In this document: one piece after another, positions 35,612 through 45,341 of the stretch
Layout of the letters: each line of letters opens with the position of its first letter
How positions within the stretch are numbered: the stretch's first letter is position 1
NCBI RefSeq assembly: GCF_038007285.1
Contig: NZ_JBBOWX010000001.1
Coordinates: 2,063,501-2,127,500, forward strand
Direction of reading: 5' to 3'
DNA: 64,000 nucleotides
DNA from: Sporosarcina sp. FSL K6-3457
Lineage (GTDB): Bacteria; Bacillota; Bacilli; Bacillales_A; Planococcaceae
Position numbers and translations under genes: made by a program
Notes under the pieces: model-generated
What the model saw: the letters and a program-made list of their open reading frames with translations, nothing else
Database searches by the model: none
Told to the model about the DNA's origin: nothing

Positions 35612-36310
35612 ATGATGTTAGAAATCATTGCGACAAATGTAGCGGATGCGATTGCAGCGGAGCGTAGTGGTGCAGATCGGTTGGAGCTTTGCGCAGCCTT
35701 ATCAGAAGGTGGGCTAACGCCAAGCTTAGGGCTGGTGGAAGCTGTCGTACAAGCAGTCGATATTCCAGTCCACGTTATTGTTCGACCCCATAGCCGGACT
35801 TTTCACTATGATGAAAGTGATCTCGCAGTCATGCTCGCAGATATTCGTTATATTAAGCAGGCAGGTGCCGCTGGTATAGTGATTGGTGTATTGAACAAGG
35901 ATAACAAAGTGAATACGGAAGCGTTATCACGTTTGTTGAAGGAGACGGCGGAGATGAATGTCACTTTTCATCGTGCTTTTGATGACATCGAAGATCAGCT
36001 GGAGGCGTTAGAGGTCATTGCGAGTTTTCCGCAGATTCAACGGATTTTAACTTCCGGGGGACAAGCACCGGCACCAGAGGCAGCTGAACAGTTGAAAAAA
36101 TTGGTGGATAAGTCCCGTAATACATCAGTCCGTATTTTGGCGGGCAATGGCATGAGTCCGGAAACGTTATCTGCATTAGTGAAGGCAACAGGCTTAGAAG
36201 AAGTTCATTTTGGCTCGGCCGTTCGTGTGAATCGAAGCTTTATGTATCCGATAGATGAGGCGGTTATTGCTGAAGTGAAAAGCGAGCTTATGCAGTTGGG
36301 TAAATCGTAG
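35612..36310 (+). CDS. cutC: CutC-family protein
   Basis: A 232-residue TIM-barrel protein of the CutC family: EIIATNVADAIAAERSGADR, LCAALSEGGLTPSLG, VIVRPHSRTFHY, FHRAFDDI and RILTSGGQAPA are characteristic. CutC was first linked to copper homeostasis in E. coli, but a direct role in copper handling is contested. It starts at ATG 35612 or 35615 with GGGAGG upstream. A decayed copy of its 3' end lies at 49748-49796. Confidence 0.92.
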   Translation: MMLEIIATNVADAIAAERSGADRLELCAALSEGGLTPSLGLVEAVVQAVDIPVHVIVRPHSRTFHYDESDLAVMLADIRYIKQAGAAGIVIGVLNKDNKVNTEALSRLLKETAEMNVTFHRAFDDIEDQLEALEVIASFPQIQRILTSGGQAPAPEAAEQLKKLVDKSRNTSVRILAGNGMSPETLSALVKATGLEEVHFGSAVRVNRSFMYPIDEAVIAEVKSELMQLGKS

Positions 36311-36336
36311 GAAGAGCTTCTTAAAGTAGTTTAAAA

Positions 36337-36384
36337 AATACTAGCATCCATCAAATGTAAATTTATGGATGCTGGTATTTTTGT
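36337..36384 (+). terminator. terminator after cutC
   Basis: A 15-bp stem (36337-36351 with 36365-36379, one wobble), a loop containing CAAATGTAAAT and a T5 tail. A diverged copy with the same loop and a rewritten stem lies at about 49810-49861. Confidence 0.85.
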
Positions 36385-36523
36385 GCTGTGCAAGGGTACA
36401 TGTTGAATACACAGCCGTGTACGCCTATGTTATTGTCAAATCAATTTGGTATAGCATAATGTAATAAGTGTGGCGAGAATTCAGAGGAAATCACCTCATA
36501 TTCTATTTTTTTCTTGTTATTTA

Positions 36524-36553
36524 TTGACAAAGAAATAACAAGTTCAGTAAGAT
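36524..36553 (+). promoter_or_regulatory. glmS promoter
   Basis: A perfect -35 box TTGACA (36524-36529), 18 bp and TAAGAT (36548-36553), about 95 bp before the ribozyme cleavage site. Confidence 0.6.
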
Positions 36554-36649
36554 AATAAAGTTGATTCGTAGTTGCTTTGAATGAAAAGCCTAGTGATCAC
36601 CGCGTGGAAAGGGGTGAACAATACGCGTTAAACGTAAATCGGAAAACAG

Positions 36650-36800
36650 TTAAAGCGCCAGTGCTGAAAAAATCGGAAGCTATCTATTTTCAGCAGACGA
36701 GGTGGAGGAGTATCGAGTCTTCGGCGGAAGCCTCCCGATCGCAATTGCCCGGTTGTAATTTTTGCTAGCAAATCGTTTGAGTAATCAAACAGACAAAGAG
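36650..36800 (+). ncRNA. glmS: glmS ribozyme/riboswitch
   Basis: The leader of glmS contains the conserved core: AGCGCC at the cleavage site (cut expected between A36654 and G36655), a P2-type arm (GTGCTGAAAA pairing with TTTTCAGCA), AGACGAGGTGGAGGAGTATC, then the TCGGCGGAAGCCTCCCG pseudoknot strand and downstream P3/P4-like segments to about 36800. The RNA self-cleaves with glucosamine-6-phosphate as cofactor, which destabilises the mRNA and closes the feedback loop on GlmS. End coordinates are approximate. Confidence 0.93.
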
Positions 36801-36901
36801 GCAAAAAGGCAAAAATCTTAAGTAATATGCAAGTACACTTCGCTCATGTAGCTGGGGTGTAGTTAAGTGTTGCTAATTTTGCAAACATCGGAGGAAACGA
36901 C

Positions 36902-38704
36902 ATGTGTGGAATTGTTGGTTATATTGGAATGGTAGATGCAAAGGAAATACTATTAAAGGGACTTGAAAAATTAGAATATCGTGGTTATGACTCAGCCGGT
37001 ATCGCGCTTCGTACTGAACAAGGCGTTACTGTTATAAAAGAAAAGGGACGTATTGCAGATCTTCGTAGAGCCGTCGATGCAACTATTTTAGCATCAACTG
37101 GTATTGGACACACACGTTGGGCAACCCACGGCGTTCCCAATCAAACAAATGCCCATCCTCATCAAAGTGCATCAAATCGGTTTACCCTTGTGCACAATGG
37201 AGTGATTGAGAATTACAGTTCTTTGCAAAAGCAATATTTGCAAGATGTTTCAATGAACTCTGATACAGATACAGAAGTCATTGTGCAGCTGATAGAAAAA
37301 TTCGTGGCAGGTGGCATGACAACTGAGGTGGCTTTCCGTCATACGTTAGCTTTACTCCATGGCTCCTATGCGATTGCTATGCTGGATGCTGAAGAGGAGA
37401 ACACAATATTCGTTGCAAAAAATAGAAGCCCGTTGCTAGTCGGCATAGGTGAAAACTTCAATGTTGTAGCCTCTGATGCGATGGCCATGCTGCAAGTAAC
37501 GGAACACTATGTAGAACTACATGATAAGGAAGTCGTCATTGTTCGACAAGACATGATTGATATCATGACCTTGGAAGGTACGAAAATAACACGCGCTCCA
37601 TATGTAGCGGAGCTTGATATGAGTGACATTGAGAAGGGGACCTATCCTCATTTCATGCTGAAGGAAATAGACGAACAGCCAGGTGTTATTCGGAAGATTA
37701 TTCAAGCGTATGAAAATGAGCAAGGCGAGCTGTCAGTGGATGTGGCTATTGTTAATGCGTGTAAGGAAGCAGACCGTCTCTATATTATTGCAGCAGGTAC
37801 TAGTTATCATGCTGGTTTGATTGGCAAGCATTATTTTGAAAAAATCGCTGGCATTCCAGTGGAAGTGCATATTTCAAGCGAGTTTGGTTATAACATGCCT
37901 CTGCTGTCGGAAAAGCCTTTGTTTCTATTTATTACCCAATCAGGCGAAACAGCAGACAGCCGCCAAGTATTGGTGAAAATGAAAGAACTAGGCCATCCAA
38001 CGATCACGTTGACCAATGTTCCAGGTTCAACACTTTCTCGTGAAGCAGACCATACACTATTGCTGCATGCCGGACCCGAAATTGCGGTAGCTTCGACAAA
38101 AGCTTACACCGCACAAGTAGCTGTTCTAGCGATAATCGCAAATGTGGTAGCGCAGAGCAGAGGAAAAACTGTAGCTATTGAGCTGAAGAAAGAGCTTGCG
38201 ATTGCTACAAACGCTATTCAAGCACTTGTAGATTCAAAAGAAGAGATGGCAAAAATCGCAGATGAATTTTTAGCGGTGTCACGAAATGCGTTTTTCATCG
38301 GCAGAAGTCTCGATTTCTACGTTAGCTTGGAAGGAGCACTAAAGGTCAAAGAAATCTCCTATATTCAAGCAGAAGGCTTTGCTGGTGGTGAATTAAAGCA
38401 TGGGACGATTGCCTTGATTGAACAAGGCACCCCTGTTGTTGCATTGGCCACACAACAAGCCGTAAGCCCGAATATCCGTGGAAATATCAAAGAAGTCGTT
38501 GCAAGAGGGGCAATTCCATGCATTCTATCAATGGAAGGGCTGGAAGAAGAGGGCGATCGCCTTGTACTACCAAAAGTCCATGAATTGCTTGCACCACTTG
38601 TCGCGGTGATCCCTATGCAACTGATTAGTTACTACGCTGCACTTCAAAGAGGCTGTGACGTTGATAAGCCGAGGAATTTGGCTAAGTCAGTTACGGTGGA
38701 ATGA
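36902..38704 (+). CDS. glmS: glutamine-fructose-6-phosphate aminotransferase
   Basis: A 600-residue isomerising glucosamine-6-phosphate synthase, the first step of amino-sugar and peptidoglycan precursor synthesis. The N-terminal class II amidotransferase domain begins MCGIVGYIG with Cys2 as nucleophile. Two SIS domains follow ([20 protein letters not shown], and the [12 protein letters not shown] region), and the conserved C-terminus is [13 protein letters not shown]. The length is normal. GGAGG lies 8 nt before the ATG; a terminator follows. It is controlled by the leader ribozyme. A remnant of another copy's 3' end is at about 46480-46530. Confidence 0.97.
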   Translation: MCGIVGYIGMVDAKEILLKGLEKLEYRGYDSAGIALRTEQGVTVIKEKGRIADLRRAVDATILASTGIGHTRWATHGVPNQTNAHPHQSASNRFTLVHNGVIENYSSLQKQYLQDVSMNSDTDTEVIVQLIEKFVAGGMTTEVAFRHTLALLHGSYAIAMLDAEEENTIFVAKNRSPLLVGIGENFNVVASDAMAMLQVTEHYVELHDKEVVIVRQDMIDIMTLEGTKITRAPYVAELDMSDIEKGTYPHFMLKEIDEQPGVIRKIIQAYENEQGELSVDVAIVNACKEADRLYIIAAGTSYHAGLIGKHYFEKIAGIPVEVHISSEFGYNMPLLSEKPLFLFITQSGETADSRQVLVKMKELGHPTITLTNVPGSTLSREADHTLLLHAGPEIAVASTKAYTAQVAVLAIIANVVAQSRGKTVAIELKKELAIATNAIQALVDSKEEMAKIADEFLAVSRNAFFIGRSLDFYVSLEGALKVKEISYIQAEGFAGGELKHGTIALIEQGTPVVALATQQAVSPNIRGNIKEVVARGAIPCILSMEGLEEEGDRLVLPKVHELLAPLVAVIPMQLISYYAALQRGCDVDKPRNLAKSVTVE

Positions 38705-38752
38705 AGCCTGGTCATGTAGGATGATAATAAAGTCGTTTAAAATTGGACGTCT

Positions 38753-38797
38753 AACATCCGTTTGCTTATAAAATAAGCGAACGGATGTTTTATTTTT
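38753..38797 (+). terminator. glmS terminator
   Basis: A 17-bp stem (38753-38769 with 38773-38789, one wobble), a 3-nt loop and a TTATTTTT tail. Confidence 0.9.
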
Positions 38798-38918
38798 AGA
38801 GGGAATGATGGCTAATGTTAAATAGTGACTAGCTAAAAAAAGAAAAGCTTTAAAGGATATTAATCACTCAAATCTTGGCTATTGACATTTATCCAAATAA
38901 ATCGTTGCGTTTTTTTCA

Positions 38919-38972
38919 TTGTATCCCCTTTTTACACAAGCTATAATAATTCCGAGAATGATAATCATTTTC
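38919..38972 (+). promoter_or_regulatory. promoter with Fur box, siderophore-binding protein gene
   Basis: TTGTAT (38919-38924), 17 bp and TATAAT (38942-38947), followed at once by a Fur box GAGAATGATAATCATTTTC (38954-38972), 17 of 19 matches to GATAATGATAATCATTATC. Iron-replete repression is expected. Confidence 0.85.
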
Positions 38973-39004
38973 AATTAAGCGTAAGAAGGAAAGGGGCAAT
39001 AAGT

Positions 39005-40000
39005 GTGAAGAAACATAATGGAAAGCGAATCATACTATGGGGAGGGATTTTCCTCCTATTGTTAATATTATCGGCATGCAGCGATTCTGGAGGAAGCGCA
39101 GCTGATGTGCAGGTAGAGGAAGAGGAAAGTGAGACGGGGGTTCAATCTGAAGTGCTGGCGGAGGAAAGTGAAAGAACCATTCAATATACAACGACTAATG
39201 GTGAAAAGGTTGAAATACCTGCAAATCCAGAACGAGTCATTTATTTGGGGGCGACGCTTGGTGACTTCTTGGTGATGAATATTCCAGTAGTTGGTAATAA
39301 CCTTGTCCATGCTTCTGGTAAATTCTATGAAGGTAAAACGGAAGGAATAATTGATGTTGGAAATCCTGGTGACTTAGAGTTGATGATGACTTTAGAACCG
39401 GACTTGATTGTTAATAGTTACCATCAGGATGCAGATCGAAACGAGGCATTGTCGAAAATTGCTCCTACTGTTCCCTTCAACTCAGCGCTTCCTTATAGGG
39501 AACGTATAATCGAGATTGGAAATATCTTTGGCCAACAGGAAGAGGCAGCTGGGTGGATTGCTAAATTTGAAGCACAGTCGCAAGATATGTGGGATAAGCT
39601 TCAATTGGCAGAAGGGGAGACCGCAACAGTTTTCTTACAGTTAGGTAAAACGTTTTATGTTATGGGCAATCGTTCACTTGGTGCCATTATTTATGAGGAG
39701 GACGGCTTTGCCATCCCACCTGCTGTACAGGAGCACATTATTGATGAAGGGCAGACTTTCCTTGCGATTTCAGAAGAGCTGCTTCCAGAGTATGCTGCTG
39801 ATCATTTGTTTGTACTTGTACTCGGTAATGATGAAAGTCAAACAGAAGCTGATCGAATGTTACAAAGCCCACTATGGGGGACTCTGCCAGCAGTTCAAAA
39901 GGGAAATGTTTACATTGAATCTGCCGATTGGAATACAGATGGCTTGTTAGCTTTGGAGCAATTACTTGAAGAGCTGCCACAATGGATGCAACGCCCGTAA
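39005..40000 (+). CDS. iron-siderophore ABC transporter substrate-binding lipoprotein
   Basis: A 331-residue class III (FhuD/BtuF-type) binding protein: a signal helix with lipobox ILSAC, an acidic linker, then PERVIYLGATLGDFLVMNIP, LEPDLIVNSYHQ and a C-terminal lobe ending ALEQLLEELPQWM. It binds a ferric siderophore outside the cell and delivers it to a FecCD-type permease that is not encoded nearby. The start is GTG 39005 with AAAGGGG 8 nt upstream; the frame is open further 5' but crosses the Fur box. It is clearly homologous to the C-terminal half of the next protein. Confidence 0.92.
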   Translation: MKKHNGKRIILWGGIFLLLLILSACSDSGGSAADVQVEEEESETGVQSEVLAEESERTIQYTTTNGEKVEIPANPERVIYLGATLGDFLVMNIPVVGNNLVHASGKFYEGKTEGIIDVGNPGDLELMMTLEPDLIVNSYHQDADRNEALSKIAPTVPFNSALPYRERIIEIGNIFGQQEEAAGWIAKFEAQSQDMWDKLQLAEGETATVFLQLGKTFYVMGNRSLGAIIYEEDGFAIPPAVQEHIIDEGQTFLAISEELLPEYAADHLFVLVLGNDESQTEADRMLQSPLWGTLPAVQKGNVYIESADWNTDGLLALEQLLEELPQWMQRP

Positions 40001-40114
40001 GAAATGGTGTCTGTCCATTTAGTTTTTTAAACCGTTAGTTTTCCAAAATCGTGCATGATCGAACTATGAAACCTCCGCTATACTTAAAAGCAGGTCATTA
40101 TATGCTATATTAAT

Positions 40115-40133
40115 GATAATGAGAATCACTTTC
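40115..40133. promoter_or_regulatory. Fur box before the Btr-like regulator gene
   Basis: GATAATGAGAATCACTTTC, 16 of 19 matches to the Fur consensus, 20 bp before the start codon. Confidence 0.8.
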
Positions 40134-40152
40134 AACGGTTGGAGGGTTACCT

Positions 40153-41820
40153 ATGGATCAAGCATCGTTGTATATTAGGCTACAACATTATGAGAGTTTT
40201 CAAGTTGGTCAGATGATACCAGCGAGTAGCCTTCATGCGAGAATAAATGACAATGAAACAAATTCATGTACATTATTGATAGCCCTCAGTCATGGCATAC
40301 GGCTGTATATAGACAAAATTGCAATCGATCTGCGACAAGGGAGTTGCATTCTAGTTTTACCTGCACAACGCTACACTATGGAAGCAAGCAACGAAGAGGC
40401 ACAGCTTGCACGTTTTACCTTTGAGACCTTTGAAGTAGAAGGAATGACTTTGAATTCAGTTGCTCATCCACCCTTGCTTTGTGGTTATACCTATAATCTG
40501 TTATTTTCTCAAGTCAAGCGTGTATTAGGAAATGAAGCATGGATGAAGAAGCGATTTTACTCCTCTCTATCCACATCAGAAATGGCTATCATGCAGGGAA
40601 GACTTCAGCTAATTCTAGGGTTGATGGCCCAGTTGGATGAGCAAGCTTCCCATTCGCAGAATGAAGAAAAGATAAAAATGATTCAACATACTGTACAGTA
40701 TATGGAACAGCATTATGACGAGGACTTGACAGTAGAGCAACTAGCTAACATGGCTAGGATGGTCAGATGGCAATATAGTCAACAGTTTAAAATATTGACT
40801 GGGAAAAAACCAACTGATTATTTGGTCCATTTACGTATAAATCAGGCAAAAGAACTTCTACGTAATTCCGCTGAGCCATTGAGCAGAATATCTCGACAAA
40901 TTGGGTTTAAGGATGAATATTATTTCAGCCGATGCTTTCATAAATTAACTGGAAACACTCCGCGTGAATATGCAAATATCCATCTTCATACGCAGCAAAG
41001 AATAGTTATCGATTCACTTGGTAGAAAGGTTCTTGTTCCTAAAGATGCAACACGTATTGTGACGGATGGCAAATATACACTTGGAGAATTACTCGTTTTA
41101 GGCATACCTCCTATAGGGGCGGCCATCTCTATCATGAAAGATAACGTGATTTATCACAATAAGCTGCGAAACATTCATAATCTGGGAAATTGGGCAGATC
41201 CGGATAAAGTGGCACAACTACAGCCGGAGTTATTATTGCTTAGCTATTTTCATCCTGAACAAGATTTGCAGAAATTAGATGCGATTGCTCCTACAGTTAT
41301 ACTGAACAGTAAATTTAAACTATTTGAGCGGTTGCGGTATATCGCTAAACTATTTGAACGTAGTAAAGCGGCGGAGAAGTGGATTACTACATATGAGGAC
41401 AAAGTAAGACTCGTACGTATACAATTGGCAGATGCTTATATCGCAGGGGAGACGGCGGCTGTTTATCTCAAGGTAGGCGCAAAATTTTATATTATGGGTC
41501 AGAATGGATTGGCTGCCAGCTTGTATGAATCACTTGGTTTTCGTCCCCCTGCCAAAGTGATGGACCTAATCGAGCAAGGGCAAGCATGGATAGAAATTCA
41601 GCAGCATCAAATGAATCACTATGCTGGAGAACGCAATTTTATCTTGGCTTCTGCGAAAGAATTACAAACTATTGCTCACTGTCCACAAATCGCCATTTTA
41701 GCCGAGTTAACTCCCGGTAAGACTCATTTTGTAGATTCTATATGGAATCATAGTGATCCCATCACACGTGAACGGTTGTTAGAAGCGCTGCCGTTTATTT
41801 TTAAGAAGCAAACGATGTGA
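40153..41820 (+). CDS. Btr-like AraC regulator fused to a siderophore-binding domain
   Basis: A 555-residue cytoplasmic protein. It has an N-terminal cupin-like sensor part (about 1-160), an AraC helix-turn-helix pair (about 178-277: LTVEQLANMARMVRWQYSQQ, ISRQIGFKDEYYFSRCF), and a class III substrate-binding domain (about 280-555) homologous to the preceding lipoprotein but without a signal. The architecture matches Bacillus Btr, which senses ferric siderophore and activates its uptake genes. A Fur box precedes it. It probably activates the neighbouring binding-protein gene and a permease elsewhere. Confidence 0.92.
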   Translation: MDQASLYIRLQHYESFQVGQMIPASSLHARINDNETNSCTLLIALSHGIRLYIDKIAIDLRQGSCILVLPAQRYTMEASNEEAQLARFTFETFEVEGMTLNSVAHPPLLCGYTYNLLFSQVKRVLGNEAWMKKRFYSSLSTSEMAIMQGRLQLILGLMAQLDEQASHSQNEEKIKMIQHTVQYMEQHYDEDLTVEQLANMARMVRWQYSQQFKILTGKKPTDYLVHLRINQAKELLRNSAEPLSRISRQIGFKDEYYFSRCFHKLTGNTPREYANIHLHTQQRIVIDSLGRKVLVPKDATRIVTDGKYTLGELLVLGIPPIGAAISIMKDNVIYHNKLRNIHNLGNWADPDKVAQLQPELLLLSYFHPEQDLQKLDAIAPTVILNSKFKLFERLRYIAKLFERSKAAEKWITTYEDKVRLVRIQLADAYIAGETAAVYLKVGAKFYIMGQNGLAASLYESLGFRPPAKVMDLIEQGQAWIEIQQHQMNHYAGERNFILASAKELQTIAHCPQIAILAELTPGKTHFVDSIWNHSDPITRERLLEALPFIFKKQTM

Positions 41821-41946
41821 TTGGGGACTTAATCTGTACGGTTTTCAGAAAAATAGAGGAATTAAAGATGCGATTGTGTAAGAAATAGTATGATCAAAAA
41901 TTAAGGAATTTGGAAGGATGAAAGAGTCATACGAGGAGGTAGCAGC

Positions 41947-43008
41947 ATGACACAGGAGTTGGAGCTTTATGATATTACAATTATTGGTGGGGGCCCCGCC
42001 GGGTTGTATGCGGCTTTTTACAGCGGCATGCGCGATATGAAAACCAAGCTGATTGAAGCGAAGGAGGAACTGGGTGGGCGGCTATTGATTTATCCGGAGA
42101 AAATGATCTGGGATGTCGGTGGAGTTACGCCAATCCGTTGCGAGCAGCTCATCAAGCAAATGATTCAGCAGGCTCATACGTTTGATCCAACTATCGTATT
42201 GGGGCAACAGATTAGCGGACTGGAGCGACTCGCGGATGGGACAATGCTTCTGACCTCCGTAACGGGGGAGCAGCACCATACGCGTACGCTCGTCTTGGCG
42301 TTGGGATATGGTGTGTTGAAGATGGCGAAGCTGGACATCGAAGAGGCAGAGCGTTATGAAGTAACAAATTTGCACTATACCGTACAGGAACTTGAAGTCT
42401 TCCGCAGCAAGCGAGTTCTCATCTCCGGTGGCGGTGACTCGGCAGTCGACTGGGCCAACGAATTGGAGCCGATTGCCGCAAGTGTTACTGTCGTGCACCG
42501 CCGCGAACGCTTCGGCGGACATGAGAAGAATGTGACGCGGATGAAGGAATCATCCGTTGATGTTCGTACACCATATGCCGTGGCTCGGCTTCATGGCAAT
42601 GTTAGCGGTGACGCCATTAAAGCGGTATCGATTGCTAGAGTGAATGCAGAGGGGATTTTAATGGAAGAAACACAACAATTAGGGGTAGATGCCGTGATTG
42701 TCAATCATGGACTGCGCGGCGACTTCGGTTCTATTGTCGAGTGGGGTATGGATATGGGACAATGGGATATTAATGTGAACGAGAAACTCGCAACCAATTT
42801 ACCAGGTGTTTTTGTGGCGGGAGATACAGCGAACTACCCATCTAAAGTGAATCTGATTGCGGGAGCGTTTACCGATGCAGTGTTGGCAGTCAATAGCGCC
42901 AAGCTGTATTTGGAGCCAGCGGCAGCGAAGGTCGCCTATGTTTCTTCCCATAATGCCAAGTTCAAGGAAAGGAATAAAGCGCTTGGTGTAGCGGAGGAGG
43001 ATGCGTAG
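41947..43008 (+). CDS. ferredoxin-NADP reductase-like flavoprotein (YumC/IruO type)
   Basis: A 353-residue two-dinucleotide-domain flavoprotein. The FAD site is [20 protein letters not shown] (residues 12-31), the NADPH site [15 protein letters not shown] (about 159), and the C-terminal FAD motif [21 protein letters not shown]. There is no redox-active CxxC pair, as in YumC-type ferredoxin/flavodoxin reductases. In an iron-uptake block it may act like staphylococcal IruO and reduce ferric siderophores (inference). The stretch 42400-42560 is visibly richer in G+C than its neighbours. AGGAGG precedes the ATG. Confidence 0.85.
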   Translation: MTQELELYDITIIGGGPAGLYAAFYSGMRDMKTKLIEAKEELGGRLLIYPEKMIWDVGGVTPIRCEQLIKQMIQQAHTFDPTIVLGQQISGLERLADGTMLLTSVTGEQHHTRTLVLALGYGVLKMAKLDIEEAERYEVTNLHYTVQELEVFRSKRVLISGGGDSAVDWANELEPIAASVTVVHRRERFGGHEKNVTRMKESSVDVRTPYAVARLHGNVSGDAIKAVSIARVNAEGILMEETQQLGVDAVIVNHGLRGDFGSIVEWGMDMGQWDINVNEKLATNLPGVFVAGDTANYPSKVNLIAGAFTDAVLAVNSAKLYLEPAAAKVAYVSSHNAKFKERNKALGVAEEDA

Positions 43009-43370
43009 AATAATTCTGTTAAAACAGGAAAATGACAAACTAAATTGAAGGACTAGAATGCAAAGCTACAGCTTTTCTGCATGAGTGCAATGACCGCCGG
43101 GTTACGCCCTCGAACTTACTGTCAGGACAAGGCACTACCTTAGAGGGTATGTGTCTTTTTGTCGTTATTCAAAAAATCATACACGTCTTCTCTCGTTCTC
43201 ATCGCCTGTATCAGAAGTGGTAAGAAGTTTACTGTTTAGATTGATGGAAGCAAAGTAAATCGAGAACAGATGTTGGTGTTGAACTACTTTTTTATGAAAA
43301 AAATTAAATCTGGTAAATATGAATCCATTTTGATCAATCTTTTTTCAAAATGGATTCTTCTTGTTTCTCC
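43009..43370. other. intergenic region, mostly featureless
   Basis: A 362-bp region between the reductase and the convergent LuxR gene. No coding frame was found. The only structure is the hairpin at 43321-43357. Confidence 0.6.
43321..43366. terminator. terminator between convergent genes
   Basis: A perfect 13-bp stem (43321-43333 with 43345-43357), an 11-nt loop and a T-rich stretch after it, directly at the end of the LuxR gene. Confidence 0.7.
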
Positions 43371-44414
43371 TTAATATTCCACATGTAATTCATTATAAAA
43401 AGTGTTTATTTTTCCAATAAGTTCTCGTCGGCTATTTACACCTGTTTTGTTAAAAATCGATTTTAAATGATCTTGAACCGTATAACTAGATATATACAGT
43501 TTGTCCGCAATCATTTTGGTTGAGTTGCCTTTTAATAATTCTTCTACTAATTCATGCTCTCTTTTGGTTAAGTCAAAAAGCTCTACTAAGAGTCTATTCA
43601 TTTCACGAGGACGGATACGTTCAATGAGTAAGGCAATTTGAGAGGAGGAAGTGAGTAAGGGACTTGCTGTAATTGACATAAATAACTGGTTGAAAGCATG
43701 TACAATAACTTTCGAATTGTTGGTTGAAAAGGATGATGTAACTTGAGAACAGATTGCACGAATAGGCCGTGGTAATTGATGATTTTCTATGTTTTCTTGT
43801 TGGCGTAGCCATTCCACTAAATGGATGCCCGTTTGATTCGTAGAAATAATTTCAAAATCCTGATTGAGAATAATAATCCCTGTTTCAACAGAAGCAGCAT
43901 GTATCATTTTTGAAGTTTGGTAGGACTGATAAATGGAATCTTTTAAACCTTTTGCAATTGAAGGTATCGATCGCTTCATATATGCGATGTCTTCAAGGCT
44001 AAAGAATCCTTGTTCTTGCGTGCGAAATAACGTCAAAAAACCATAGCATCGCTCTTTATGTACTAAAACAGCACGTAACTCATCATGAAATTTTGCTGGT
44101 GAAAGGATTTTATGAAACCTCTTACTGCTAGATAATTCACCTTTCGTTCCTTCATATAACGTATTACAATAAGTTTTCTCATTTAGTAAACAGCTATATC
44201 GATTGATATCCTGTTCTATATATTCGTTTTCAAATAACTCAGGGTGTAATAACTCAATTCGTTCATCTGTTATTGCACCGGTTGATAATAGCGTATGCGG
44301 ATCGACTGTCGTAAAACAAAATGCTTCGTAAGGGAGCGTTGTTTTTAATTTCCTTAAAATCTTTTTTCTAAACAGATAAGAATTGTTTGAGGAACGTACT
44401 TGTAGTGAATGCAT
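43371..44414 (-). CDS. LuxR-type transcriptional regulator with PAS/GAF-like sensor
   Basis: A 347-residue protein. The C-terminal LuxR helix-turn-helix (about 280-345) includes LTKREHELVEELLKGNSTKM then IADKLYISSYTVQDHLKSIF. The N-terminal 1-175 resemble a GAF domain (VLVHKERCYGFLTLFRTQEQG), and about 175-240 look PAS-like (ETGIIILNQDFEIISTNQTG). No phosphoacceptor domain is seen. It is divergent from the methyltransferase gene across a 226-bp region carrying a Fur box and probably controls that operon. AAAGGAG precedes the ATG. Confidence 0.85.
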   Translation of the reverse strand: MHSLQVRSSNNSYLFRKKILRKLKTTLPYEAFCFTTVDPHTLLSTGAITDERIELLHPELFENEYIEQDINRYSCLLNEKTYCNTLYEGTKGELSSSKRFHKILSPAKFHDELRAVLVHKERCYGFLTLFRTQEQGFFSLEDIAYMKRSIPSIAKGLKDSIYQSYQTSKMIHAASVETGIIILNQDFEIISTNQTGIHLVEWLRQQENIENHQLPRPIRAICSQVTSSFSTNNSKVIVHAFNQLFMSITASPLLTSSSQIALLIERIRPREMNRLLVELFDLTKREHELVEELLKGNSTKMIADKLYISSYTVQDHLKSIFNKTGVNSRRELIGKINTFYNELHVEY

Positions 44415-44494
44415 ACAAATTTCTCCTTTACGATACAGACAAATCCCAACTTCATGGGATACTTTGTTATCGTGATTTTTTATATGCTGTTATT

Positions 44495-44513
44495 GAAAGT
44501 GATTCTCATTTAA
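44495..44513. promoter_or_regulatory. Fur box in the LuxR/methyltransferase divergent region
   Basis: GAAAGTGATTCTCATTTAA matches the reverse complement of the Fur box at 40115-40133 over its first 16 bases. A second, weaker Fur-like stretch containing TTCTCATTGATTGATAAT lies at about 44597-44614, just before the methyltransferase gene. Either or both could repress the divergent genes under iron sufficiency. Confidence 0.7.
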
Positions 44514-44640
44514 TTATAAGTGAGAATGCTAGAAAGGGGAATAGTTATGCATAAAAGTAGCTGTTTTTCGCATAGATGAAGTACTTGTATAGACAATTCT
44601 CATTGATTGATAATAAGAAAATGAAGGAGGTAGGGAATAA

Positions 44641-45327
44641 ATGGATTTACATTGGACAGATAAGAGTGTGATAACGTATGATCAAACGATTTCAAATAAG
44701 ATTGCAGGGTATGCGCTTCTTTATGATTTAACGAGTTACTTGTTAGCGGTTGATTTTCAACAAGCAACGGTGAGGAAAGATATGCTAGTTATTGGTGCAG
44801 GGGGAGGGCAAGAATTAATAACATTTGCGCCAATTAACCCACTACTCCATTTTACAGCCATTGACTCTTCGGAGACTATGTTAAAAAGAGCACAACAGCG
44901 GGCAATGGAATACCAAAATCAAATTGATTATGCGATAGAAAGTTGGCAAGATTATCGGATAACAACAACTTATGATGCAGCAAGCTGTTTATTAGTGTTG
45001 CATTTTATTGAAGGCTATGAAGAAAAACGACAATTTCTAAAAAAGGTAGCAGATTCACTAGAATCAGGAGCTAAGTTTTATGTAGCGACTATGTATAAAG
45101 AAGATGAACCTTCAATGAGCAACCAATTAGCTGCATGGAAGGGATATATGTTACATCATCACATTTCAGAAGGCCATGCTACACAATTTGAGCAAACTTT
45201 TGATGGACACTATCATTTATTAAAAGAACAAGAACTGCTTGCGTTATTAACATCATGTGGCTTCACATCAATCAGTCGCTACTTCAATTCATTTTTATTA
45301 GCAGGTTACATCTGTATGAAACAATAG
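44641..45327 (+). CDS. class I SAM-dependent methyltransferase
   Basis: A 228-residue Rossmann methyltransferase. Motif I is MLVIGAGGGQELITFAP (about 49-65), motif II FTAIDSSETML (about 78), and the motif IV region TYDAASCLLVLHFIE. The chain ends LLALLTSCGFTSISRYFNSF, as in small-molecule methyltransferases (PF13649/PF08242 class). GAAGGAGG precedes the ATG. It is coupled to the dehydrogenase gene 14 bp downstream and lies behind Fur boxes, so a role in making or modifying a metal-binding metabolite is possible. Confidence 0.85.
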   Translation: MDLHWTDKSVITYDQTISNKIAGYALLYDLTSYLLAVDFQQATVRKDMLVIGAGGGQELITFAPINPLLHFTAIDSSETMLKRAQQRAMEYQNQIDYAIESWQDYRITTTYDAASCLLVLHFIEGYEEKRQFLKKVADSLESGAKFYVATMYKEDEPSMSNQLAAWKGYMLHHHISEGHATQFEQTFDGHYHLLKEQELLALLTSCGFTSISRYFNSFLLAGYICMKQ

Positions 45328-45341
45328 ATAAGGAGATCCAA

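Noticed and set aside
36577..36768. 63-codon ORF before glmS
   Set aside because: It coincides with the glmS ribozyme and has no family character.
42082..42522. 146-codon minus-strand ORF
   Set aside because: Shadow of the flavoprotein gene in a G+C-rich stretch.
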